Shown here one piece after another: positions 48,711-58,404 of a DNA stretch of 64,000 nt. A model generated the notes under the pieces. The model was given only the letters and a program-made list of their open reading frames with translations, did not search any database and was not told the origin of the DNA. Made by a program: the position numbers and the translations under genes. The stretch's first letter is position 1. Each line of letters starts with the position of its first letter. Source of the stretch: Fructilactobacillus cliffordii (GTDB lineage: Bacteria > Bacillota > Bacilli > Lactobacillales > Lactobacillaceae); contig NZ_CP097117.1 in the NCBI RefSeq assembly GCF_024029355.1, positions 806,001 through 870,000 of the forward strand. The letters run 5' to 3'.

Positions 48711-51248
48711 TTATTGAACGTTTTCGCTTAAAGCTTGTAAAACATCGCTTTGTTCAGCGGCAACTAAGTCAGCTTTCCCGGAAATTGTCCGCACGTCCAT
48801 CTTAATTTCTCGTGCCAAGCCTGGAGTGTCTAACTTCGGTTCAAAGAAGGCTTTGAATTCCGCTAACCGTTCTGGAGTGTGGAAAATGTTAGCAGTGACC
48901 GTAATAAAGGTCGCAAATTCCATGTCACCACCAACGGTTGCTTCTAACCAGCCCCATTCCTTGCGAATCCAGTCCCAAGCTACTTGCTGATTCAAGTCAT
49001 TAGCTAACAGCCCCCGGTACCAAGCCCGTAAGTCTTGTGGTTTAATCACATCGGAATTTTCAAACTGAGCAACTAGTTGTTCGGCTAACTGTGGATCAGT
49101 TACTTGCGGAACAGCAACTGCTAGGTCATCCCGGTAGTTAACTTCACTGGTCGTCGCGTAATCATGCATTAACCGGTCAAATAGTTCCTTGCTACCGTAG
49201 TTTTGCACTTCATTTTTCAAAACCAAGGCCCGGACATCCGCCGGTAATTCAACTAACCGATCTTGATACTCAGTGAATAACGCATGAACTTGTTCAATTA
49301 CGGCTGGAATTTGGGCGTACAAAGCAGCGTTTAAAACAATCGGACGCACCTTTTGGTCATCATTTGTTTCTCCCGCACGTGGTACCAAGCCTAACCGTTC
49401 GATGTTTCCACTAACTAAGGTTCCAAAGAATTGCCGCAGTTCTTGTTCAGCTGGCGTTCCTGGGGTTACAAACATCTTCAATGAGTTAGCAATGGTATAC
49501 AATTCCGCATTAACAATAGCAGAGTGACTGCCAGCAAATTGCCGTAACAATGGTAGCAACTGCGCGTAAGAAATACATTGGGCACTAGCCAATAACCGTA
49601 GATCTTGTAAAATTTGCCGTTGATCAATGACCGATAAATCAGATACGTGATCCAAGATGTCATCTAACAACGTTTGGTCGTATTGAACGACGATATGCGA
49701 GTTGTTCCCCACGTTCACACGGAATGGCGTTCCAGCTTCCTTCCGCAGGGTTTGATAGTCACCCAGCTTCAATTCTGGTTCCGCCATAATTTGGGGAGCA
49801 GCGTCATAGTTACTGTCTAACGGAATTTGCCATTCCCGCCCTTGGTCTTCTCCATCACCAATAAAGAATTGTTGTTGCGAGAGGACTAGTTGTCCATCAG
49901 CATCAACATTAGCGGAAACTACTGGGTAACCTGGTTGATCTAACCAGGAATGCATAATCTTACCGATATCAAGTCCAGAAGCATCACCGAGAGCTTTCCA
50001 CAAATCCTTCCCTTCGGCATTGCCGTACTGATGATCAATAAAGTACTGCCGTAAACCCTTCCGGAGCGCATCATCCCCTAAGAGAGCTCGCACCATTACT
50101 AACATCCGGGCCCCCTTAGCGTATACAATGGCGCCGTCAAAGAGGGCGTCAATTTCAGCGGGATCACTAACTTCCACGTGAACCGATTGTACGCCATCCG
50201 TAGCATCCCGAGAGAGCGCCATTGGCACTTCAGAAGTTTGGAACATTTCCCAAACCTTCCAGTCGGGTTGTAAAGCATCAATGGCCACGTACTCCATCAT
50301 GTTGGCAAAACTTTCGTTTAACCACAAATCGTCCCACCATTTCATGGTAACCAAGTCACCGAACCACTGGTGTGCTAATTCGTGTGCGATTACCGTGGCC
50401 ACTAATTCCTTCGTTTCTAATGGGGTATTGTCTGGGTCTAGCAATAAATAAGCTTCCCGGTAAGTAATCAATCCCCAGTTTTCCATGGCTCCAGCAGAAA
50501 AGTCAGGTAAGGCTAACTGCCAAGAGTGCGGAAGTGGATATGGAGTTTGGTAGAAGTCTTCATAGAATTCAATGGAACGTTTCGCAATATCTAAGGCAAA
50601 ATTAAGTTCCTTTGGTTGGTGCGCCTTCGTAGCAAAGACTCCCACTTCAACACCATTCTTGGTAGTAGTCAACTTGCTTTGTAAGTCACCAAAAGCAAAG
50701 GCTACTAAGTACGTTGACATTTTCACAGTTGGCTTGAAGTAGTGAACACCATCTTCAACACGGTCCTCTGGCATGTTTGCTAGTACCGTTTCGCCGTCGT
50801 GTTCGTCAAACTTCAGCGCTAAACTAAACGTAGCTTTGGCTTCTGGTTCATCAATTCCAGGAAAGGCTTGGCGTGCAAACGTCGTTTCAAATTGGGTTCC
50901 AATTACCTGTTTCTTTTCCCCACCAACTTCGTAATAAGACGGGTAAATTCCCATCATAGTGTCGGTCAAAGGAGCGCTGTAAGTGATTTCTAAATCAACG
51001 TCACCTGCTTCTGGTAGTTCAATCCGAATTGCTTCGGCCCCATTATCAGTGGTAAATGGTACTTCAGACCCATTCGCCAAGACCTGACTGACCTGCAAAT
51101 CCTTTTGGTTCACAGCCACGTTTGCTTGACTGGCATGTCCGTGAATTTTAGTTGTTCCGTTAATGGTTTTCCGTTCCCGGTTAACATCAATGAATAAATC
51201 GTAATGTTCGGGTTGAAACAGAGTGTAAAACCGTTCAATTCCTGCCAT
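48711..51248 (-). CDS. pepN: Aminopeptidase N
   Basis: An 845-residue M1 metallopeptidase that removes N-terminal residues from peptides, central to peptide use in lactic acid bacteria. The substrate motif GAMENWG is at 253-259 and the zinc site HELAHQWFGD at 289-298, with the distal glutamate in WLNESFANMMEY. The C-terminal ERAP-like helical domain is complete. It has no signal peptide and is cytoplasmic. AAAGGAGAAAA precedes ATG 51248. It is the first gene upstream of the rRNA operon on the same strand. Confidence 0.97.
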   Translation of the reverse strand: MAGIERFYTLFQPEHYDLFIDVNRERKTINGTTKIHGHASQANVAVNQKDLQVSQVLANGSEVPFTTDNGAEAIRIELPEAGDVDLEITYSAPLTDTMMGIYPSYYEVGGEKKQVIGTQFETTFARQAFPGIDEPEAKATFSLALKFDEHDGETVLANMPEDRVEDGVHYFKPTVKMSTYLVAFAFGDLQSKLTTTKNGVEVGVFATKAHQPKELNFALDIAKRSIEFYEDFYQTPYPLPHSWQLALPDFSAGAMENWGLITYREAYLLLDPDNTPLETKELVATVIAHELAHQWFGDLVTMKWWDDLWLNESFANMMEYVAIDALQPDWKVWEMFQTSEVPMALSRDATDGVQSVHVEVSDPAEIDALFDGAIVYAKGARMLVMVRALLGDDALRKGLRQYFIDHQYGNAEGKDLWKALGDASGLDIGKIMHSWLDQPGYPVVSANVDADGQLVLSQQQFFIGDGEDQGREWQIPLDSNYDAAPQIMAEPELKLGDYQTLRKEAGTPFRVNVGNNSHIVVQYDQTLLDDILDHVSDLSVIDQRQILQDLRLLASAQCISYAQLLPLLRQFAGSHSAIVNAELYTIANSLKMFVTPGTPAEQELRQFFGTLVSGNIERLGLVPRAGETNDDQKVRPIVLNAALYAQIPAVIEQVHALFTEYQDRLVELPADVRALVLKNEVQNYGSKELFDRLMHDYATTSEVNYRDDLAVAVPQVTDPQLAEQLVAQFENSDVIKPQDLRAWYRGLLANDLNQQVAWDWIRKEWGWLEATVGGDMEFATFITVTANIFHTPERLAEFKAFFEPKLDTPGLAREIKMDVRTISGKADLVAAEQSDVLQALSENVQ

Positions 51249-51397
51249 TTTGTTTTCTCCTTTAAGATTTAAATCAAATCATCACTCTTAATTGTACACA
51301 ATTTTCGGATTGTCCGTAACCATTTTGTTTCTCAGCAAGCAAGATTTGCCGTATAATGATACTTTAGTAATTAATTTTCAGTAAGCGAGGAGTCAGT

Positions 51398-52591
51398 ATG
51401 AGTAAAGAAAATCGACGAGCCATTTATATTATCATTGCGGCCAACTTCATCATCTGTTTGGGATGGAGTTTAGTGATTCCTGTCGAACCTTTCATCAAAA
51501 CGGAATACCATTTAACGGCGGGTGAAATGGGGATGATGACCTCCCTGTTTGCTTTTACCCAGTTTCTCTTTTCCCCCATCGTCGGCCGGCTTTCCGACCG
51601 CATCGGCCGGGTTCCCATTCTCACGGCGGGCCTTTTGCTCTATGCCTTTTCCGAGTTCCTCTTTGCGCTGGCGGGATCACTACTATGGTTTGACCTCTCC
51701 CGTTTAATTGGTGGAATTTCTGCTGCCATGGTGGGAACCACCTCGATGGCGCTGGCTGCTGATCTTTCGAACGAACGCGAACGAGCACGCGTCATCGGTT
51801 GGATTTCTGCCGCATTTAGTGGAGGATTAATCATTGGACCCGGGCTAGGGGGCGTGCTCGCAAACCTCAGCTACAAAACTCCGTTCTGGTTTGCGGGTGT
51901 ATCTGGAATCGTAGCAGCCCTCGTGTTTGTCGTTGGAATTCCGAGTCACCTCAAAGAACATAGCCACGGCAACGTAGTAGATGGGGTTGCCATTACAGAT
52001 AAGGGGCTCAAACGTCTGTTAAATAAATCGATTGTGACCCTCTTTTTCATGATTCTGGTTTCCTCATTTGGACTTGCCGGGTTTGAAAGTATCTACACCC
52101 TCTACGTCCACCAAGTCTTCAACTTCTCCCTGAACCAAATCGCCCTCGTATTAATTCTAAACGGAATTTTCTCACTCATCTTACAAGTGGTGATGTTCGA
52201 TCGATTAGTCAGTTGGTTTGGTGAAATTGGGCTTACCCGGATTTGCTTTTTGGTTAGCATGGCTGGGATCTTCTGGATAATTTTCGCTCACACAGCCGTT
52301 GAAGTTATCATTGCCACCTTGTTAATCTTTTGTGCTTTTGACGTGCTGCGGCCAGCAATTACCACCTTGTTAACCCGCTTTGGGAAGAACAACCAGGGAC
52401 TAATCAATGGAGTGAACATGTCACTCACTAGCATCGGTAACATTGCTGGTCCCATCTTTGCGGGAACGTTAATGGATAAAAATCCCAGCCTTCCGTACCT
52501 AATTGTGGCCATCATTATGTTATGCTCGGCTTTAATCACTTGGGTGGTCAGTCACGAAATGAAAACTGATCAGCATGTTCGTAGTAATTAA
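51398..52591 (+). CDS. MFS multidrug exporter, DHA1 type
   Basis: A 397-residue 12-helix efflux protein. GRLSDRIGRVPIL is the loop 2-3 motif A, LSRLIGGISAAMVGTTSMALAADL contains the motif B arginine, and GWISAAFSGGLIIGPGLGGVLA is motif C, the antiporter hallmark of drug exporters in the TetA/NorA group. The substrate cannot be read. AGCGAGGAG precedes ATG 51398; its own terminator follows. Confidence 0.88.
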   Translation: MSKENRRAIYIIIAANFIICLGWSLVIPVEPFIKTEYHLTAGEMGMMTSLFAFTQFLFSPIVGRLSDRIGRVPILTAGLLLYAFSEFLFALAGSLLWFDLSRLIGGISAAMVGTTSMALAADLSNERERARVIGWISAAFSGGLIIGPGLGGVLANLSYKTPFWFAGVSGIVAALVFVVGIPSHLKEHSHGNVVDGVAITDKGLKRLLNKSIVTLFFMILVSSFGLAGFESIYTLYVHQVFNFSLNQIALVLILNGIFSLILQVVMFDRLVSWFGEIGLTRICFLVSMAGIFWIIFAHTAVEVIIATLLIFCAFDVLRPAITTLLTRFGKNNQGLINGVNMSLTSIGNIAGPIFAGTLMDKNPSLPYLIVAIIMLCSALITWVVSHEMKTDQHVRSN

Positions 52592-52599
52592 ATCGTTAA

Positions 52600-52633
52600 A
52601 AAAAGAGCTTTCCAGTCAGGAAAGTTCTTTTTT
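52600..52633 (+). terminator. Terminator after the MFS exporter
   Basis: AGAGCTTTCC-AGTCA-GGAAAGTTCT followed by TTTTT. Confidence 0.88.
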
Positions 52634-52646
52634 ATAATCATTCAAT

Positions 52647-52805
52647 TTACTTGTGGTGCTCTAAGGCACAAGCAATGCTGTGCGCCAGCATTCCAAAGAT
52701 CATCATGTACATGGAAATCATCATTCCCATTTCGTTAGGCATCATCACGAAAACCACTAACGTAATCACCCAAAAGAGAGATAACAGCCAGTAAAATAAC
52801 TTCAT
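52647..52805 (-). CDS. 52-residue methionine-rich membrane protein
   Basis: A small protein with an excellent RBS (AAGGAGG, 7-8 bases upstream) that is easy to miss. It starts MKLFYWLLSLFWVITLVVFV, a membrane helix, then MMPNEMGMMISMYMMIFGML, a second hydrophobic stretch rich in Met, and ends CALEHHK. The clustered Met, Cys and His could be metal-related, but this is speculation. It lies 47 bases downstream of the TauE/SafE gene on the same strand, so the two may be co-transcribed. Confidence 0.65.
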   Translation of the reverse strand: MKLFYWLLSLFWVITLVVFVMMPNEMGMMISMYMMIFGMLAHSIACALEHHK

Positions 52806-52852
52806 CGAAAAACCTCCTTGCTCAGTTTATTGATATTCTAACATAATTCCAT

Positions 52853-53635
52853 TTAAAAGTAAGCCTTGACAAATAGGTCACCAGCGAGTAAGAAGGCTGC
52901 AATGGCAATCAAAATTCGCAGCAGCTTGATGTTGACGTGGCGCACAATCTTAGGACCACAAAAGCCACCGATTAATAAACCAATTCCGAGCGGTAACACG
53001 GCGTGCCAAGCAACCGTGGTGGTCATGATAAAGTACGCTGACGAACATAGATTACAAGCAAAGGTCATCACGTTTTTAACGGCGTTGTATTTCGCAAAAC
53101 TTTCTCGGGTAATCACAGCTAAAATAGCTAAGAGTACGACTCCTCCGGCAGCACCAAAGTAACCGAGATAGCCACCCACCAGAACAATCCCGAGGTAACT
53201 AGCTAACGTTAAAATTTTATGCCGAGTGGGATGCATTTCGGCCCGCTGCAAGCGTTCCTCTTCCTTGAGTTCCTTTCCTCGACCAGAAAGTAAAAGCATC
53301 ACTCCGGCGACCAGAATGAAGAACGGCACGATTTTTTCAAAGGTTGAGGCAGGGGCCACCAGCAGCAGGGCACTCCCGCTCACACTCCCGATAACAGCTA
53401 AAATGGTATAGCCCAGAGCACGGTGCCACTGTCCGTGGAGTTCCTTTAACGAAGCTGGAATCGCACCAACTCCCGTAAAAATCAACGAAACCGTGTTGGT
53501 AACGTTCGCGATTACCGGTGGGATGCCGACCATTAGGAGCGCTGGATAGGAGGCAATTGACGCCAAACCGGCAATCGTTGCCATTAACCCCGCGACAATC
53601 CCCGCTGCGATTAAAAAGATAAATTGTAAGACCAT
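52853..53635 (-). CDS. TauE/SafE (TSUP) family membrane protein
   Basis: A 260-residue transporter with seven or eight helices. The two half-repeats IAAGIVAGLMATIAGLASIASYPALLMVGIPPVIANVTN and LVGGYLGYFGAAGGVVLLAILAV are the family signature. Members export sulfite, sulfoacetate or related anions; no substrate can be assigned. GGGG at about 13 bases is a poor RBS for ATG 53635. Confidence 0.85.
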   Translation of the reverse strand: MVLQFIFLIAAGIVAGLMATIAGLASIASYPALLMVGIPPVIANVTNTVSLIFTGVGAIPASLKELHGQWHRALGYTILAVIGSVSGSALLLVAPASTFEKIVPFFILVAGVMLLLSGRGKELKEEERLQRAEMHPTRHKILTLASYLGIVLVGGYLGYFGAAGGVVLLAILAVITRESFAKYNAVKNVMTFACNLCSSAYFIMTTTVAWHAVLPLGIGLLIGGFCGPKIVRHVNIKLLRILIAIAAFLLAGDLFVKAYF

Positions 53636-53758
53636 CTAGATTTAGACCCCTTTTTAGAATTTGAATAAACGTTTACTAATTTCAATTATAGTATAAATAA
53701 CGCAATGGCGAACATCGCATTCTAAAAGTACCATCCTACTGCGAATGATACTTACTTT

Positions 53759-53911
53759 TTAATTCAGCTTAACCAGTATTTTGTTAGTTTCTTCCGTAGT
53801 TGAGGTTGCAGATGCTGGCACCATGATCACCGTAATTGTTGGTTGTTCAACCATCATCAGTTCAATTTCTAACGCCGTCCATTCATCAACGACGACAATA
53901 CTTTCATCCAT
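53759..53911 (-). other. 50-codon frame, probably a gene relic
   Basis: A minus-strand frame beginning MDESIVVVDEWTALEIELMM has protein-like composition and neighbour-like GC content, unlike the AT-rich flanks, but no RBS. It is likely the last piece of a lost gene. The rest of 53636-54022 shows no gene, only AT-rich spacer. Confidence 0.35.
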
Positions 53912-54022
53912 TAAAAAATTTTCTTACCGGTTATCAGACCCTATATATCAATGAAATTATCGATGTACTGATAAAACTAATTAATAGTAATTTTAGGTTA
54001 AATTTATGTTATTGAGCCAACC

Positions 54023-54059
54023 AAAAAACGCTTCCCAATTAAATTGAGAAGCGTTTTTT
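54023..54059 (-). terminator. Terminator after pyruvate oxidase
   Basis: AAAAACGCTTC-CCAAT and ATTGA-GAAGCGTTTTTT form the stem. Confidence 0.92.
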
Positions 54060-54080
54060 GTATTTTAGGAGTTATCTAAA

Positions 54081-55901
54081 TTAAAGTTGAACACCAAATT
54101 CGTCAAAGTAATGTTGTAACGGTAAGAGATTTTCTCCTCCGTAGATGGCAAATAATTCTTCAATCGTCTTAGCTTGTTGATCTGATTTGTCAATCCGGTA
54201 GTTAGGACTAACCGTTTCAGAAACCTTGCCGTCTTCAATCTTAACCACTAAGTCTTCCACTGGTAAGGCCCGGTTGTCGTTGATGACAATGTCAATCAAG
54301 AATGGACGTCCAGCTTTAACAGCTTCGTTAGCTTGGTCAAAGGCAGCTGGTAATTCAGCGAAGTTAGTTACTCGAACAGCATCTAAGCCCATGGCCTTAG
54401 CAATGCCAGCAAAATCTTGCGTTTGTAAGTCTAAGCCGAAGTACTGCATGGCGATGTCTTCTTGTTCACCCTTGATGAAGCTCAAGTCACCATTTTGGGT
54501 CACAATGTTGATGATTGGTAATTTATACTTAACTTCCGTAACTAAGTCTTGCATTACCATTGACAAAGCACCGTCACCGGCAATGTTGAAGACTTGTTTA
54601 TCGGGTTCGTCTAATTTAGCAGCGATAGCACCTGGAATTCCAGAGCCCATCGTAGCGAATAAGGCGGAGATAACCCACTTCATTTGGTCGTTAAAGTTGA
54701 GGTATCTAAAGGAACTGATGATGTTGTCACCAACGTCGATGGAGTAAACAGCATCTGGTTCAGCAATCCGGTTAATTTGTTTGTAAACTTGAGCAGGAGT
54801 TAAGCTATCTGACTCACTGTCCATAATCTTCTTGATGTATTCTTTCCAGTTTTGCATGTCAGCAACAGCTGCTTTGAAGAATGGACTTTCTGGAGCAGGT
54901 TCTGATTGGACCAAAGCCTTTTCCACGAACTTCGTAGCGTCAGACCAGATGGCTAAATCTGGAACGTGGTGCCGTCCTAACTGAATCGTGTTGTTATCAA
55001 CTTGGATGTACTTGAATTCGTGACTAGCGTAAACACTATTAGCAAAAGCAAAGTCACCACCAATGGCGATTACTAAGTCAGCAGATGCTAAGATTTCGTC
55101 GGCAGCCTTAGAAGCAGCCCGGTTAGCAGTTCCGAGGTTTCCTTCGTAAGCTTTGTCAACGTAACCTTGAGCCAAACCATCCATGATTAACGGAACTTGT
55201 AACTTCTTGGAAAGTTCGATTAACTTATCGCCACCATCTTTAATCCCACGACCAACGTGGATAACGGGGCGTTTAGCATCCTTCACCATTGCTAAGAAGT
55301 CATTCACTTCTTCGTCAGTAGCAACTGGTTGCGGAGCTGGTTTGGAGTAGGTTGGAGCAGCTGAATCGTAACGAACGTCTGGAATTTCTGCAAAACCGAA
55401 GTCGTTAGGAATAACCACTACGGCAACCCCTTTATTAGCATAAGCAGCGTGAATAGCTTGATCCACAACGTGTGGCAAACTTTCCGGAGTCATTACTACT
55501 CGATCGTAAACAGAAACATCTTCAAACATTGGTACTTCTGGGAATTCCTGGAAGTAGTCATAGTTCATGTTGTTGTGAGCAACTTGACCAACGATGGCTA
55601 AAACGGGAACTTTATCTTCCTTGGCATCGTATAAACCGTTTAACATGTTAACGGCACCAGGACCAGCAGAACCAAAGGCCACTCCAATGTGACCAGTTAG
55701 TTTAGCGTGCGCAGCGGCAGCTAAAGCCCCAACTTGTTCGTGCCGAATTTGAATGTAATTAATGTTGTCCTTTTCTACGTCCAAAGCGTGCAGAGTTGAG
55801 TTAATGGAACCACCAGGATAACCATATACATCTTTAACTCCATAGGCTTCTAAAACCTTCACCATGGCAACTGCAGCAGGAATCTTGTTTACATCTTTCA
55901 T
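54081..55901 (-). CDS. pox: Pyruvate oxidase
   Basis: A 606-residue ThDP- and FAD-dependent oxidase: pyruvate + phosphate + O2 gives acetyl phosphate, CO2 and H2O2. The catalytic glutamate is in IQIRHEQVGALAAAAHAKLTG, the FAD domain spans about 190-340 (VIHVGRGIKDGGDKL), and the ThDP motif is GDGALSMVMQDLVTEVKYKLPIINIV. Sequence pattern is close to POX of lactobacilli. ATG 55901 has GGAGG. The promoter (TTGAAA-17-TAAGAT) overlaps a perfect cre site, so glucose should repress it. The catalase at 27390 can remove its peroxide. Confidence 0.94.
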   Translation of the reverse strand: MKDVNKIPAAVAMVKVLEAYGVKDVYGYPGGSINSTLHALDVEKDNINYIQIRHEQVGALAAAAHAKLTGHIGVAFGSAGPGAVNMLNGLYDAKEDKVPVLAIVGQVAHNNMNYDYFQEFPEVPMFEDVSVYDRVVMTPESLPHVVDQAIHAAYANKGVAVVVIPNDFGFAEIPDVRYDSAAPTYSKPAPQPVATDEEVNDFLAMVKDAKRPVIHVGRGIKDGGDKLIELSKKLQVPLIMDGLAQGYVDKAYEGNLGTANRAASKAADEILASADLVIAIGGDFAFANSVYASHEFKYIQVDNNTIQLGRHHVPDLAIWSDATKFVEKALVQSEPAPESPFFKAAVADMQNWKEYIKKIMDSESDSLTPAQVYKQINRIAEPDAVYSIDVGDNIISSFRYLNFNDQMKWVISALFATMGSGIPGAIAAKLDEPDKQVFNIAGDGALSMVMQDLVTEVKYKLPIINIVTQNGDLSFIKGEQEDIAMQYFGLDLQTQDFAGIAKAMGLDAVRVTNFAELPAAFDQANEAVKAGRPFLIDIVINDNRALPVEDLVVKIEDGKVSETVSPNYRIDKSDQQAKTIEELFAIYGGENLLPLQHYFDEFGVQL

Positions 55902-55941
55902 AATCTTTACCTCCATTTCATGTCTTAATCTTAGCACCACT

Positions 55942-55955
55942 TGAAACCGCTTTCA
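55942..55955 (-). promoter_or_regulatory. cre site overlapping the pox promoter
   Basis: TGAAAGCGGTTTCA on the minus strand fits TGWAANCGNTNWCA at every position and lies across the -35 region, where CcpA binding represses. Confidence 0.88.
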
Positions 55956-56012
55956 AGAATAAAAAACATTTTTTTGGTTATTATGTAAAAAAAGCCAGCT
56001 ACTTTTAACTGG

Positions 56013-56774
56013 CTAATTTTTTTGCAATTTACGGTGTTTTTGATGGAGCACCAAACCAATGGTGACGGGAATCGTGAGGATGACTCCAATCGCTGAAATA
56101 ATCGTCATGATAAACTCGGACACAAAAATTTTATCATTAAGTACCATCCCAAAGGTGTAGTGCAACCGGGCAAACCAGATGAACAGGCCAATTAGTTCGC
56201 CATAAAAGCCGAAAAAGAGGGTGTTAAAGGCCGTCCCCACGATTTCTTGGCCGACTCGCATCCCAGTTCGTTTTAACTGCTGGTCACTAATGTTAGCGTC
56301 GTGATCTTCTAGCTCCACTAATCCGGTGGCCACCGCCACTGCTGCTTCCGCCACGGCTCCCAAACAACTTAAAATCGTCATGGCACAGGAAACATCTAAA
56401 AAGCGAACCCCGAGTTGTAACGACATTCCTTCTAAGTCTTCCGTATTTTCTACACCAAATCCTTGGACCTGCGCCCAGTGTTCTACAGGAATAATCAGCA
56501 AAATAACTAAACCCACCACGATTAAAGAAGTGACAAATGCAATGTCAGCGTTGCGGCCCTGTTGGTTCCCAAAGTAAATTGAAACCACCAAGATGATGAC
56601 AGCGTTACAAAGCGTCACCACCAGATACGGAATGCCCCAGGAAATTAAAACCACGGAGAGAAACACAACCGCAAAGTTAAATAGCAGTCCCAGAAACGAA
56701 ACCAGTCCTTGACGTCCACCAGCCAGCAGCATTGCTCCCAGTAATACCAGGACTAAAACACTAATTGTACTCAT
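56013..56774 (-). CDS. YibE/F-like membrane protein (short)
   Basis: A 253-residue protein with about seven helices (VLVLLGAMLLAGGRQGLVSFLGLLFNFAVVFLSVVLI, YLVVTLCNAVIILVVSIYF and others) of the YibE/F family. It overlaps the next YibE/F gene by 4 bases and is translated after it. Function is unknown; the two are a common pair in Firmicutes. Confidence 0.82.
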   Translation of the reverse strand: MSTISVLVLVLLGAMLLAGGRQGLVSFLGLLFNFAVVFLSVVLISWGIPYLVVTLCNAVIILVVSIYFGNQQGRNADIAFVTSLIVVGLVILLIIPVEHWAQVQGFGVENTEDLEGMSLQLGVRFLDVSCAMTILSCLGAVAEAAVAVATGLVELEDHDANISDQQLKRTGMRVGQEIVGTAFNTLFFGFYGELIGLFIWFARLHYTFGMVLNDKIFVSEFIMTIISAIGVILTIPVTIGLVLHQKHRKLQKN

Positions 56775-57886
56775 TTGAACACCTTCATTTCACAAATTCC
56801 GCCAGCTAAGACCCCCGTAATCGGGACGGTGAGCGCAATTCCAATTCCACTAATCAGACTCTGGACAATCCCTAACGACATAATCATGGAATACGAGTAT
56901 CCCCAACTATTTCCGTTCTTTAAGAACAGAATCATCATGGGGAAGGTACTAGCCACAAAGATCAAAAAGAGCACGTTAATCAACGGACCCATAATGGAAC
57001 GACCAATCTTTCTGGCATTCTCAAATAATTCTGCAAACCGCATCGTCGGCTTCTCGCGGTACACGGCAAAGACGCTCGATGTGATGTCTGCGGACAAATC
57101 CATGATGGCTCCCAACGAACCAATCATGCTGCCGGCAAAGAACAGCGGTAGTCGTTGCTGGGTCACGTAATCCATCATTTCAAACTTCATTCCACGCTGG
57201 TGGGTTAGGCTTAAAACCAGCCAGGCAATGAAGATCGCCGCAGCGGTTCCCAAAATCGTGGCAATGATAGCAACCACCGTTTCTTTAGAACGACCAAAAA
57301 TCAGTAACGCTGTGATGACCGTAAAGACCACGGCCAATCCCGCAAACAGTACGAAGGGATTCCAATCCGTCCGGACGTCCAGCTCCACCACAATGAAGAA
57401 CAGCAACGCGTTAACAACTAGGCTCAACAGCGCCATTGACCCGCGGAACTTAAGAATCAGTAATAACAGACTGATTGTGAGCCAAATTAAAAACACCACG
57501 ACTGTATCGCGCTTAAATCCGTTAATCAGACTGGAAGTATGGTGGTTCGTTCGACCACTCAGGTGCAAAAAGACCTGTTGTCCCGGATGGTATTCCTGAT
57601 CAGTGGCATTAGAACCAGAAAATTGATTTTGAATTTTTAGCGTTTGCCCGCGCTTTGTTCCGTTCAAAATTTTCAGGGTGACCGACTGGTTTTGCTGGTA
57701 ATCCTGATTCCGAAATTCATCCGTGGTCTTCATCCGCGGTCCGTTCTTCACCTGCTGAACCTCGGCCACAGTCTGGCTGTATAACGGTGCGTCGTAGTGA
57801 GTGATTAAGATGGCTACCATTCCGACGATTAAAACCACCAGAAGCCACCACCATTTCACCTTAATCTGTGGCTTGATTCTACGCAT
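56771..57886 (-). CDS. YibE/F-like membrane protein (long)
   Basis: A 371-residue YibE/F protein. It has an N-terminal helix, an extracellular portion of about 100 residues with the conserved NGTKRGQTLKIQN and GQQVFLHLSG stretch, then seven helices including FAGLAVVFTVITALLIFGRSKETVVAII, AGSMIGSLGAIMDLSADI and the NSWGYSY motif. It precedes the shorter partner with a 4-base overlap. Role unknown. Confidence 0.85.
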   Translation of the reverse strand: MRRIKPQIKVKWWWLLVVLIVGMVAILITHYDAPLYSQTVAEVQQVKNGPRMKTTDEFRNQDYQQNQSVTLKILNGTKRGQTLKIQNQFSGSNATDQEYHPGQQVFLHLSGRTNHHTSSLINGFKRDTVVVFLIWLTISLLLLILKFRGSMALLSLVVNALLFFIVVELDVRTDWNPFVLFAGLAVVFTVITALLIFGRSKETVVAIIATILGTAAAIFIAWLVLSLTHQRGMKFEMMDYVTQQRLPLFFAGSMIGSLGAIMDLSADITSSVFAVYREKPTMRFAELFENARKIGRSIMGPLINVLFLIFVASTFPMMILFLKNGNSWGYSYSMIMSLGIVQSLISGIGIALTVPITGVLAGGICEMKVFK

Positions 57887-57903
57887 TACGATTCCTTCTT
57901 TCC

Positions 57904-58383
57904 TTATTTATGGTACGGACTATTGCTATTAATCATAAAAGCCCGGTAAATTTGCTCACAGAGTACTACCCGCATTAACTGGTGCGGCAAAGTGAATTTC
58001 CCAAATGATAATTTCGCGTCAGCGCGTTGCAAAACGGCTGGGGCTAATCCCAGCGATCCTCCAATGATAAAGGTTAAATCTGAATGTCCGTAGGTGGTTA
58101 AGTCCTTGATTTGTTGCGCGAATTCTTCCGAGGTCAGCTGTTGTCCGTTAATTGCTAAGGCAAACACGTATTCACGATCGCTCACCTTGTCCAAGATTCG
58201 TTCCCCTTCTTTGGCCATCACCTGTTCCATTTCAGCCAGACTTAGAGATTCCGGGGCTTTTTCGTCACGAACCTCGACTAGCGAAAATTTACAAAAACGA
58301 GAGAGGCGTTTGCGATACTCCGCAATAGCAGCTGCAAAGTATTTTTCCTTTAATTTTCCCACTACCACTAGTTTAATGTTCAT
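57904..58383 (-). CDS. rlmH: 23S rRNA (pseudouridine1915-N3)-methyltransferase
   Basis: A 159-residue SPOUT methyltransferase. [16 protein letters not shown] begins it, [11 protein letters not shown] is the SAM-binding knot motif and [18 protein letters not shown] the conserved C-terminal signature; [11 protein letters not shown] is its usual tail. It methylates m3-pseudouridine 1915 of 23S rRNA. ATG 58383 is chosen because AAAGGA is 8 bases upstream; the frame also has an earlier ATG right on that RBS. Normally found at the end of the wal cluster. Confidence 0.96.
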   Translation of the reverse strand: MNIKLVVVGKLKEKYFAAAIAEYRKRLSRFCKFSLVEVRDEKAPESLSLAEMEQVMAKEGERILDKVSDREYVFALAINGQQLTSEEFAQQIKDLTTYGHSDLTFIIGGSLGLAPAVLQRADAKLSFGKFTLPHQLMRVVLCEQIYRAFMINSNSPYHK

Positions 58384-58404
58384 AACTATCATCCTTTCAA
58401 CAGT

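Noticed and set aside
53657..53670. Possible cre site upstream of the TauE/SafE gene
   Set aside because: Only about 11 of 14 positions match.
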